64,000 nucleotides of DNA from Crocinitomicaceae bacterium (GTDB lineage Bacteria; Bacteroidota; Bacteroidia; Flavobacteriales_D; Crocinitomicaceae), in NCBI GenBank assembly GCA_023262855.1, contig JALQYQ010000009.1, positions 1-64,000 of the forward strand, given 5' to 3'. Position numbers and translations under genes: made by a program. Below are positions 17,932-25,193 of this stretch, one piece after another; the stretch's first letter is position 1, and every line of letters begins with the position of its first letter. The notes below the pieces were generated by a model. The model ran no database searches. It saw nothing but the letters and a program-made list of their open reading frames with translations, and was not told the origin of the DNA.

Positions 17932-19902
17932 ATGAGATTAATTCTGCTAATAACTGCGCTTGTTTTTTCCTTTAATTCGATTGGTTATTGTCAAGAGGAT
18001 GAAGTTCATTCATGCGCGTTGTCACATCAAGCAACAAAACAACTTTCAGGTCAAAAAACGCTTACTCCGACTCAAGAAAATGATGCCAACAAATACGATG
18101 TTCATTTCTATAAATTGGATTTAGCTATGTCAAATTTGGTTACTGCATTGAGTGGAACCGTTGATATGCATGCAACTTCTTTGGAACCAATGGATTCGAT
18201 TGTTTTGGAATTGTACCCAAGCATGGTGATATCAGAATTGCGTTTAAATGGTACGGTTACACCTTATAACCGAACAGCATCTGTTTTAAAAGTTCCAATC
18301 AATTCAAATGCCAATGACAATTTTATTTTGTCGATTGATTATGCAGGGACGCCTCCAAATCCAGCAAATAATCCATTTGGTGGTAGCGGCGTAACAAATG
18401 CGCAAGTTGTGTCGATTGGGTCGCGTGTAACTTGGACTGTTTCTTGTCCCTTCTTGGCGCACGAATGGTTTCCGTGTAAGCAAATTTTGCGTGACAAAGT
18501 TGATAGTTCAGAAGTACATGTTACAGTTCCATCAACTTGTAAAGCAGGTTCGAATGGTGTTTTACAAAATGTTGTTAACCTAGGAAATGGAACAACACGT
18601 TACGAATGGTTTAACGATCGACCAATTCTTTATTACTTGATCAGTGTTGCAATTGCGCCTTATACAGAATACAATGTATACGCACATCCAACGCAACTTG
18701 CTGGAGATTCTGTACTGATCCAAAATTTCATTTACGGTTCTGCTTCTTCCCTTTCGACGATTCAAGGCCAATGTAATTTACTCCCTGGATTCTTAGAATT
18801 GTACTCTGATTTGTATGGCTTATATCCATTTCACGAGCAGAAATATGGTCAGTGTGTTGCTGCCTTGAGTGGTGGAATGGAGCATCAAACAATGACGACA
18901 ATAGGCGTATTTGAGAAAAAAACAACAACGCACGAACTAGCGCACGAATGGTGGGGAGATCATGTTGGAATTGCTTCTTTTTCTGATGTTTGGTTAAGTG
19001 AAGGTTTTGCAACATATTCAGAATATTTAATGTTAGAGCATTTTTATCCGACGGAGAAAACAGCTTTGTTAAATGGTTGGCATACATCTGCTTATTCGCA
19101 ACTGAATGGAAGTGTTTATAATCCAGACACTTTAAACATCAATCGCATTTATGACAGTCGTTTAACGTATAAAAAAGGAGGAGCGATTATTCATACCTTG
19201 AGAAACATCTTAGACAACGATTCCCTCTTTTTTCAAACATTACAAGATTTCCAAGTTGAGTTCCACGACAGTGTTGCTTATGCAATGGATTTGAAAAATA
19301 GTTTTGAACTTTCAACTGGCTTGGATTTAACGAACTTTTTCAATGAATGGTATTTTGGAGAAGGTTACCCAACCTACTCTGCTCGTTGGAATACTGTTGG
19401 GAATGATTTGTTAGTTGAAATAACGCATACAGCAAGTTATCCTTCTGTAACACCAACATTTACAAATCCTTTGGAAATTAGTTTTTCAAGAACAAGTTTG
19501 CCAGATACTACAATCCGATTCACAATAACGACGAATCAAAATCAATTTCTGTTACCAAATTTAGGTGATATAACGTCAATGAATACGATTGATCCTGAAA
19601 ATTGGGTGATTAATAAGGTTGGTACGTTGGTTCACGATACGGCTTTTGTGGCTGGAATTAATGAAAGTAGTTTGAGTAAACTGAACATTTATCCAAATCC
19701 AACAAATGGCATCGTTTTAATTTCAGGTATTTCAGGAAATTACTCTGTTATCGTATTTGACAATACAGGTAAAGAATTAAAACGAATCCTTGACACTTCA
19801 GAGGTTGATTTGTCGCAATTTTCGGCTGGTCATTATCTTTTTAAGGTAATTGATGAAAATGGTAATTCAGTTGTAAAAAATATTGTAATTAGTGATTTAT
19901 AA
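17932..19902 (+). CDS. M1 family metallopeptidase with T9SS type A sorting domain (second tandem copy)
   Basis: This is a paralogue of the preceding gene over its whole length (656 residues): signal peptide (1-20), M1 propeptide-like beta domain, catalytic domain with H334-E-x-x-H338 and E357 (HELAHEWWGD), and a T9SS type A tail starting IYPNPTNG. It also has GGMEH in place of GxMEN. The two copies have diverged clearly, so the duplication is not recent. Export across the outer membrane by T9SS is inferred from the tail. The hairpin repeat follows its stop codon. Confidence 0.92.
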   Translation: MRLILLITALVFSFNSIGYCQEDEVHSCALSHQATKQLSGQKTLTPTQENDANKYDVHFYKLDLAMSNLVTALSGTVDMHATSLEPMDSIVLELYPSMVISELRLNGTVTPYNRTASVLKVPINSNANDNFILSIDYAGTPPNPANNPFGGSGVTNAQVVSIGSRVTWTVSCPFLAHEWFPCKQILRDKVDSSEVHVTVPSTCKAGSNGVLQNVVNLGNGTTRYEWFNDRPILYYLISVAIAPYTEYNVYAHPTQLAGDSVLIQNFIYGSASSLSTIQGQCNLLPGFLELYSDLYGLYPFHEQKYGQCVAALSGGMEHQTMTTIGVFEKKTTTHELAHEWWGDHVGIASFSDVWLSEGFATYSEYLMLEHFYPTEKTALLNGWHTSAYSQLNGSVYNPDTLNINRIYDSRLTYKKGGAIIHTLRNILDNDSLFFQTLQDFQVEFHDSVAYAMDLKNSFELSTGLDLTNFFNEWYFGEGYPTYSARWNTVGNDLLVEITHTASYPSVTPTFTNPLEISFSRTSLPDTTIRFTITTNQNQFLLPNLGDITSMNTIDPENWVINKVGTLVHDTAFVAGINESSLSKLNIYPNPTNGIVLISGISGNYSVIVFDNTGKELKRILDTSEVDLSQFSAGHYLFKVIDENGNSVVKNIVISDL

Positions 19903-19993
19903 TTTGTGATTCCCTGACTGTCGTAGCCTCCAGCGCAGACAGGGTAATTCGTGATTGGTAATTTGTAATTCGTAATTTGTGATTTGTGATTTA
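19903..19993. repeat. hairpin repeat copy B, directly after a stop codon
   Basis: This is the same element as at 12814: tttgtgatt, then a hairpin of CCCTGACTG (19912-19920, one mismatch in the stem) with CAGACAGGG (19936-19944), then a longer run of degenerate attcgtgatt/atttgtaatt units. It again begins immediately after the stop codon. Over the first 54 or so bases it differs from copy A at one position. Confidence 0.8.
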
Positions 19994-19996
19994 AAG

Positions 19997-20045
19997 TTAC
20001 TTTTCAAGTAATCATAAATAGTTTTATATTTGCATTTCATAAATA
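19997..20045 (+). promoter_or_regulatory. predicted promoter and operator of the toxin-antitoxin pair
   Basis: TATATTTG (20025-20032) is an exact -7 element 24 bp before the antitoxin ATG. Upstream, TTACTT (19997-20002) and AAGTAA (20006-20011) form an inverted repeat at the -33 region. A direct repeat TCATAAATA (20012-20020 and 20037-20045) flanks the -7 box. Such repeats fit autorepression by the antitoxin, which is common for these modules. Confidence 0.5.
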
Positions 20046-20055
20046 TGATTTACAA

Positions 20056-20289
20056 ATGACAACATTCACTTCCACACTTCCAGATGATTTAATGAATCAA
20101 TTGAATGAAAAGGCTCAATCGCTATCAATGCCGAAAAACAAACTGATTGAGAAAGCTTTGCGTATTTATCTTGACCAACTAAATAGAGCTGAATATGTTC
20201 GTTCATATAAACAACTAGCAGAAGACACAGATATCCTTTCGATTGCTGAAGAAAGTATGATTGATTACTGCAAAGATTTGGACGTATGA
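20056..20289 (+). CDS. antitoxin, ribbon-helix-helix (CopG/MazE-like)
   Basis: This 77-residue DNA-binding antitoxin probably neutralises the downstream PemK/MazF-like toxin. The N-terminus (TTFTSTLPDDLMNQLNEKA) has the beta strand plus two helices of a ribbon-helix-helix fold, and the acidic C-terminus is likely the toxin-binding tail. Its stop overlaps the toxin start (ATGA at 20286-20289), the usual coupling. It probably represses its own promoter at the repeats upstream. Confidence 0.85.
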   Translation: MTTFTSTLPDDLMNQLNEKAQSLSMPKNKLIEKALRIYLDQLNRAEYVRSYKQLAEDTDILSIAEESMIDYCKDLDV

Positions 20290-20618
20290 AACAAGGAGAA
20301 ATCTGGTATGCAAATTTAAATCCAACGAAAGGAAGTGATCAAGCTGGGCATCGACCTGTTGTGATCATTAGTGGCGACTTGCTGAATGCCCATTTACCCA
20401 TTGTGATTTGTTGTCCTTTAACAACTCAAATCAAAAACTATAAAGGAAATGTTGTATTGCAGCCAACCAGCAAAAATAAACTTGATAAACCTTCTGAAAT
20501 TTTGACATTTCATATTCGGTCTTGCTCAAAAGATCGTTTATCTAAAAAGCTGGGAGTAATTAGCAAACAAGAGTTAAATGAAATTGTGACCGGTTTAAAC
20601 GATTTACTGCGGTATTGA
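20286..20618 (+). CDS. PemK/MazF-type mRNA interferase toxin
   Basis: This is a sequence-specific endoribonuclease toxin. The 110-residue product shows the family features: N-terminal GEIWYANLNPTKGSDQAGHRP with the conserved Gly-x-Glu-x-Trp and HRPVVIIS, the central CCPLTT strand, and a C-terminal ISKQELNEI helix. The length is typical. It is probably intact, since both conserved ends are present. A strong bidirectional terminator follows. Confidence 0.92.
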   Translation: MKQGEIWYANLNPTKGSDQAGHRPVVIISGDLLNAHLPIVICCPLTTQIKNYKGNVVLQPTSKNKLDKPSEILTFHIRSCSKDRLSKKLGVISKQELNEIVTGLNDLLRY

Positions 20619-20654
20619 AAACACAGAGTCCATTCCGTGATGTTCAACCAATAA

Positions 20655-20680
20655 AAAAGCCCCGCAAATTCGGGGCTTTT
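20655..20680. terminator. bidirectional rho-independent terminator
   Basis: AAAAGCCCCG (20655-20664) pairs perfectly with CGGGGCTTTT (20671-20680) over a CAAATT loop, with A and T tracts on either side. It sits between the convergent toxin gene and the gene at 20701-21084 and should serve both. Confidence 0.92.
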
Positions 20681-20700
20681 ATCTTGTTGTTTGTTTTGGT

Positions 20701-21084
20701 TTACATCCATTTAGATGCGAAAACGTTAAACTCTTCTCTAAGATCGTTAAAGTTCTTCTCAAAAGAATCTACTAAATCTTGCTCTTGTGCATGGTATTCC
20801 ACTTTACGGTGGTCTACAGCTACTGGATTTGATTTAATCTCTTCAATCAAAGCTGCCTCATTTTCTTTTACAGCATGTAGAATCTCATCGATGTTATTGC
20901 GTTGAATGATCAATTGATTTTGAAATCTCTCCACTTCTGCCAACGCATCGTTACTCGAATTTTTAGAAGCAATTTCTTCCAATCTGCCTTTCAAAATTGA
21001 AACTTCATCTTTGTAGAAATTCAATTTGTTTGTCCATTCTGTGTTTTCCTCGTGTTGCTTGTAAATTGATTCGTTTGTGCTCAT
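20701..21084 (-). CDS. conserved coiled-coil protein of unknown function
   Basis: I do not recognise a named family. The 127-residue product is highly charged, nearly all helical by eye, and has heptad-like spacing (about residues 18-120), with no signal peptide or membrane segment. That suggests a soluble coiled-coil protein. The ATG at 21084 begins MSTNESIYKQ. It stands alone between the toxin-antitoxin pair and the vWA gene. Confidence 0.7.
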   Translation of the reverse strand: MSTNESIYKQHEENTEWTNKLNFYKDEVSILKGRLEEIASKNSSNDALAEVERFQNQLIIQRNNIDEILHAVKENEAALIEEIKSNPVAVDHRKVEYHAQEQDLVDSFEKNFNDLREEFNVFASKWM

Positions 21085-21221
21085 AATTCTCCAATTATTT
21101 AGTTGAACTTGTTTTTAAATTCTGGGTTAATCACTTTGCTAACCCTTCATTACAAACTTCGCAAAATCGAGCTCCAAAAAACATGAGATAGGTCATGGAT
21201 GATGCTGATTGATGTCAACAA

Positions 21222-21261
21222 TGAATTTGTGATTCGTGATTTATGATTCGTAATTAGTGAG
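21222..21261. repeat. degenerate attcgtgatt-type repeat next to a stop codon
   Basis: AT-rich units (gtgattcgtgattt, atgattcgtaatt) like those that follow the hairpins at 12814 and 19903, but without the hairpin itself. It directly abuts the 3' end of the vWA gene, whose stop is at 21262-21264, though in the opposite orientation to the gene. The 177-bp gap holds nothing else I can see. Confidence 0.55.
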
Positions 21262-22395
21262 TTATCTCTTTTCCTTTTCGTAACCGATTTGAGTGGCTTT
21301 TTTCAACAAGCTAGCATTTACGGCTGAACCAAAATCATCTTGCCCTTCAGGGAGTTTTTTCATTTCTTCATCAATGTATTTTTGTCGTTCAACAGCCAAT
21401 TCATTGATTTTGTTTTGATAAGCTTCACGATCCTTACGTTTGGCATCCAAAAGAGCATTTTTCTCTTCATCAGTTTTACCTTGAAATTCAGCTGGCAATT
21501 GCGCTTCAGGGATTGATGCAACCCCTACTTTACCTTCGTCAACCGCGTCTATCAAATCCCAAGAACTATTCGTATACGAAGCCTTAGATTTTACAATTGC
21601 ACGTTCCGTTTTAACCGATATAGCTTCAGATTGTGCATTCATATCTTGCATTAACTGATTAGATTTTTTTGAAACGCCCAAGGAACCATAACCGTAATAG
21701 GTTTTGTTCAATGAATCATTGTACGAATTAATTTGGGTATCGTAAGGTGTATCGATGTGCACTACTTGTTTGTTTGCATCGATGTTAAAGTAATCTCCTC
21801 CCGCTATTGTAGCACAATCTTTCCAAAATTCTCGAATTCCTTGATCGTAATTACCACAATAAATTGTATTCACGAAAATAGAACGACTACCTGCCGTTTT
21901 ACAGACTTCATTGTAGGCAATTGAGCCTTGATTGAATGGTTCATTTCCTGCAATGTAGATCATCTTTAAATCCAATGGATTCGTTGACCATCCTAATTCT
22001 TGCATTGATTTTTGAATCACGGCTCCGCAATATTCGTCACCGCCATTTGTTGTTAAACCAAATAATTTTTCGGAGATTAAGTCCAAATCAGTTGTTAAAG
22101 CCGTTTGAAGGCGAATGTAATTATTGTCTAGAGACAAGGAGGAATTTCCATAGTCATACAATGCAATTTCTATACTTGGCATTTGTCCTTGATAGCGCAA
22201 AGCACTCAGTTCATTAATAATGCTCCAAATTCTGGTTTTTGCTTGATCTATCAAACCGTCCATGCTATTCGAAGTATCGAACAAAATGGCCACTTGGACT
22301 TTTCGTGGACTAGGTTGAATGATTGGTGTAATTTGTGCTAAGCCGGTAAAAGCCACAATAATTGAGGAACTTAAAGAGAGAATTACGTTTTTCAT
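21262..22395 (-). CDS. exported von Willebrand factor A domain protein
   Basis: The 377-residue product has a signal peptide (1-20, ending GLAQ) and a vWA domain (about 33-225) with the metal-ion site D40-T-S42-N-S44 in LFDTSNSMDG. The C-terminal part (about 300-377) is rich in Lys, Glu and Gln and probably helical. vWA domains bind protein partners through the metal site. No T9SS tail is present, so a periplasmic location is most likely. It is a single gene; partner unknown. Confidence 0.85.
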   Translation of the reverse strand: MKNVILSLSSSIIVAFTGLAQITPIIQPSPRKVQVAILFDTSNSMDGLIDQAKTRIWSIINELSALRYQGQMPSIEIALYDYGNSSLSLDNNYIRLQTALTTDLDLISEKLFGLTTNGGDEYCGAVIQKSMQELGWSTNPLDLKMIYIAGNEPFNQGSIAYNEVCKTAGSRSIFVNTIYCGNYDQGIREFWKDCATIAGGDYFNIDANKQVVHIDTPYDTQINSYNDSLNKTYYGYGSLGVSKKSNQLMQDMNAQSEAISVKTERAIVKSKASYTNSSWDLIDAVDEGKVGVASIPEAQLPAEFQGKTDEEKNALLDAKRKDREAYQNKINELAVERQKYIDEEMKKLPEGQDDFGSAVNASLLKKATQIGYEKEKR

Positions 22396-22449
22396 ACTAC
22401 AAGATTTGTTCTACTTTACACCTTGATTTTGAAAACGTTCAAAAGAAAT

Positions 22450-23214
22450 TTATTTCTTCTTGTTTTGATGTTCTAGTATTGGATCATAACAACACTTCAT
22501 CACCACATCCACTTTTTGATTGTTTTTGTTGAGATGAACTTCTTCCATTTTAGGAGAGATATAAGGAATGTCTAAATTCAATCCTCTGAGAATGATTAGC
22601 ACTCCAACAAGTGTTAACATATAAGGAACAACTTTGGTTAATTTATTACGCAATTGCATGCTAATTTTGTTCGCTGCAAAACCGACGGCAATCATTGTGG
22701 CAAATGTTCCAACTCCAAAAGCTGCCATCGCATAAACACTTTTCAAGGGAGAACCAGCAACCAGGGCATTTGTCAATCCAATGTACACCATCCCGCAAGG
22801 CAACAATCCGTTCAACATGCCTAACAACGATAGTTTAAAGGGAATTTCAGAAGCAATTACCTTACCTAAGTTTCTACTTACAAAGCCTTGTAAACCGAAT
22901 TTAGGTCCATCAAATGAAAGATGAATTACAAGCCATTTTCGCCATGCATAAACAATCATGAATACACCAGCGAGAATACTTACCCATTGTAAAAAACCAA
23001 ATGTTTCAATTGTAATTCCTACACTGCCGATAATAAACCCGAGCCATGCGTAGGTTAAAATGCGTCCAATATTGTACTGAAATACACCCGCTAAAATCGT
23101 TAGCGAATTTGTTCTGTTAACAGGTACTGCCATGGCGATGGGTCCGCACATGCCTACACAATGTAAACTTGATGCGAGACCCAATACCAAACCCTTTAGC
23201 AATACATCATCCAT
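22450..23214 (-). CDS. SafE/TauE-like membrane protein of the cbb3 oxidase cluster
   Basis: This is an integral membrane protein of about six helices (254 residues) with the N-terminal LGLASSLHCVGMCGPIAMA and the internal LGMLNGLLPCGMVYIGL, the paired Cys/Gly motifs typical of the sulfite exporter/urease-accessory-like (UreH/SafE) group. In Bacteroidota this gene commonly ends the cbb3 cluster. A role in copper or haem handling during oxidase assembly is inference from position. It starts 1 bp from the ccoH stop, so it belongs to the ccoG-ccoH unit. Confidence 0.8.
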   Translation of the reverse strand: MDDVLLKGLVLGLASSLHCVGMCGPIAMAVPVNRTNSLTILAGVFQYNIGRILTYAWLGFIIGSVGITIETFGFLQWVSILAGVFMIVYAWRKWLVIHLSFDGPKFGLQGFVSRNLGKVIASEIPFKLSLLGMLNGLLPCGMVYIGLTNALVAGSPLKSVYAMAAFGVGTFATMIAVGFAANKISMQLRNKLTKVVPYMLTLVGVLIILRGLNLDIPYISPKMEEVHLNKNNQKVDVVMKCCYDPILEHQNKKK

Positions 23215-23215
23215 T

Positions 23216-23635
23216 TTAAATGGTCACAGATTCTTTTTGTAAACATGGCTTATTGTCAACCATGTAGCTCAACTCAACCGTGTACAATCCTTTTTGAAGG
23301 TCTTTTTTATTAATTAAAAATGATTTCGTTCCTTCAATTTTGAATAATTTATCCATTTTTTGATCATTAGGACGCGCCAAATGCATTTCAATCTTAGTGA
23401 ATTCACCCTCAGGAACTTTTACGATTACAAATTCTTCGTTTGAAATAATTTCAATTTTTGCATCCAATTTATTTGCGTTTTCTTGCGCAACTATTTCCTG
23501 TTGATAATTGATTTCACGCTTGTAGTAATCTTCACTTTCAAGGTCAACTCTGTTTGTCATAAGTCCCACCACCAAAAAGATGATAAACCCCATAAACGTT
23601 GCCATTCCAATTACTATTCCTTTTCCCCAATTCAT
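23216..23635 (-). CDS. ccoH: cbb3 oxidase assembly protein CcoH/FixH
   Basis: This 139-residue protein has one N-terminal transmembrane helix (about 5-27) and a periplasmic beta-rich domain, the FixH/CcoH arrangement. The family helps assemble or stabilise the cbb3 oxidase. The recognition rests on topology, the N-terminal MNWGKGIVIGMATFMGF segment and the position between ccoG and the SafE-like gene. It follows ccoG by 10 bp. Confidence 0.85.
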   Translation of the reverse strand: MNWGKGIVIGMATFMGFIIFLVVGLMTNRVDLESEDYYKREINYQQEIVAQENANKLDAKIEIISNEEFVIVKVPEGEFTKIEMHLARPNDQKMDKLFKIEGTKSFLINKKDLQKGLYTVELSYMVDNKPCLQKESVTI

Positions 23636-23645
23636 ATTTCAATTT

Positions 23646-25061
23646 TTATAACATTGGACCAATAAACTTGGTTTTAACGGTTTCTATCACCTCACCATTT
23701 CCGATGATTTGAACATGTAGAATCGTTTTACCGTGATCTATCTTTTCCATTGGCAATTTAATAATAAATCGCTCTTTTAAGTAGAATTCTTTTTTCAATT
23801 TGAATTTATCGACAACCATTTCGATTTCACCATCTGGATCATCCAATTTCAAGGTAACGACATAATCTTTGCTTGTTTTATTGGTCAAGTTAATTTCGAA
23901 AATGTTACTAACCATTCCATCATTCGTTAATTGATAAGTTGTTCCACGTTGGCGAATAATTGTAGTTTCAAAATCTTTTCGTGTTATTAATAAAACTAAA
24001 AGGATCGTAAACATTGCACCCAATAATACAGTGTATGATTTTACTCTTCTTGTCCATTGGAATGGAGTTCTATTTTTAATTCCATTTTCAGAAACGAATC
24101 GAATCAAACCTTTTTCCATACCAACAGAGTCCATGATGTTATCACAGGCATCCATACAAGCTGTACAATTGATACATTCTAACTGCGTACCGTTTCGAAT
24201 ATCAATTCCAGTTGGACAAACGTGCACACAATGTCCGCAGTCAATACAATCTCCTTTCCCTGCTGCGACACGGTCTTCACCTTTTTTAATTTTGGCTCTT
24301 CCCTCACCTCTTTTGTGATCATAGGCAACAACCATTGAATTTGGATCTAGTAAAACACCTTGTAAACGACCATAAGGACAAATTGTAGTACAAACTTGTT
24401 CCCTTAATTTTGCAAAAACGAGGTAAAAAACAGTTGTAAAAATGACGATTGCTATTAGTCCGCCAAAGTGTTTTCCAACTGGATCTGTTTGAATTTTCAA
24501 CAATTGTTCACTTCCAATGATGTATGCAAGAAATGTATTTGCAATTAAGAACGAAATCAACCAAAAAATTAAATGTTTGGAAGTTTTCTTAAAGATTTTT
24601 TCTTTGGACCATGGAGCATCTTTCAATTTTTTCTGGTGCGTCCAATCGCCTTCAATCCAATATTCAATTCTGCGAAACACCATTTCCATAAAAATGGTTT
24701 GAGGACAGACCCAACCGCAGAAAAACCTTCCATATATGATCGTAAATAGGATCACAAAGACGATTCCAACGATTATTGACAATGCAAACAAATACATATC
24801 TTGCGGCCAGAATACTTTGCCGAAAAGTATGAATTTGCGTTCAAGTAAATTAAATAATAAAAGCTGGTGTCCTCCTATTTTAATCCAAGGAGCGGTGAAT
24901 AGAAAAGCAAGCAAAAGATAGCTCACTATTTTTCGTTTGTTGTAATAAGGTCCTACTGGTTTTTTTGGAAAAACCCAAACACGTTTTCCCTTTTCATTCA
25001 CTGTAGAAATGCGGTCTCTAAAACCTTCTTCATCTCTAAATTCATCTTCTTTCTCAATCAT
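23646..25061 (-). CDS. ccoG: cbb3 oxidase accessory protein CcoG (polyferredoxin)
   Basis: This membrane iron-sulfur protein is required for copper loading of the cbb3 oxidase; family members reduce copper(II). The 471-residue product has several membrane helices, an FCGWVCPQTIF motif, a cysteine pair in CTTICPYGR and two ferredoxin-type cluster motifs (CIDCGHCVHVCP and CINCTACMDACD). A C-terminal immunoglobulin-like domain (about 370-471) follows the last helix. It starts a unit with ccoH and the SafE-like gene and is separated from ccoP by a terminator. Confidence 0.94.
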   Translation of the reverse strand: MIEKEDEFRDEEGFRDRISTVNEKGKRVWVFPKKPVGPYYNKRKIVSYLLLAFLFTAPWIKIGGHQLLLFNLLERKFILFGKVFWPQDMYLFALSIIVGIVFVILFTIIYGRFFCGWVCPQTIFMEMVFRRIEYWIEGDWTHQKKLKDAPWSKEKIFKKTSKHLIFWLISFLIANTFLAYIIGSEQLLKIQTDPVGKHFGGLIAIVIFTTVFYLVFAKLREQVCTTICPYGRLQGVLLDPNSMVVAYDHKRGEGRAKIKKGEDRVAAGKGDCIDCGHCVHVCPTGIDIRNGTQLECINCTACMDACDNIMDSVGMEKGLIRFVSENGIKNRTPFQWTRRVKSYTVLLGAMFTILLVLLITRKDFETTIIRQRGTTYQLTNDGMVSNIFEINLTNKTSKDYVVTLKLDDPDGEIEMVVDKFKLKKEFYLKERFIIKLPMEKIDHGKTILHVQIIGNGEVIETVKTKFIGPML

Positions 25062-25075
25062 GATCTCTCAAATTT

Positions 25076-25126
25076 GTATACCGTTTAAAATGTTGTTTTC
25101 AGTTTTATTGAGCAGTGGTATACCGT
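25076..25126. repeat. direct repeat of GTATACCGT upstream of ccoG
   Basis: GTATACCGT occurs at 25076-25084 and 25118-25126, exactly 42 bp apart (about four helical turns). The second copy sits in the palindrome GGTATACC (25117-25124). Both are in the short gap that must hold the ccoG promoter. They could be a regulator's paired sites; chance is not excluded. Confidence 0.35.
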
Positions 25127-25150
25127 CTTGTAATATTACGTTTAACGATA

Positions 25151-25182
25151 AAAAGCCGATGCAACTATTGTTACACCGGCTC
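25151..25182 (-). terminator. rho-independent terminator after ccoP
   Basis: Read on the minus strand, AGCCGGTGTAAC pairs with GTTGCATCGGCT (two G-U pairs) over a four-base loop and is followed by a T tract. It lies just after the ccoP stop, so the ccoS-NO-Q-P transcript should end here and ccoG should have its own promoter. Confidence 0.8.
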
Positions 25183-25193
25183 TTATTGTTAAC

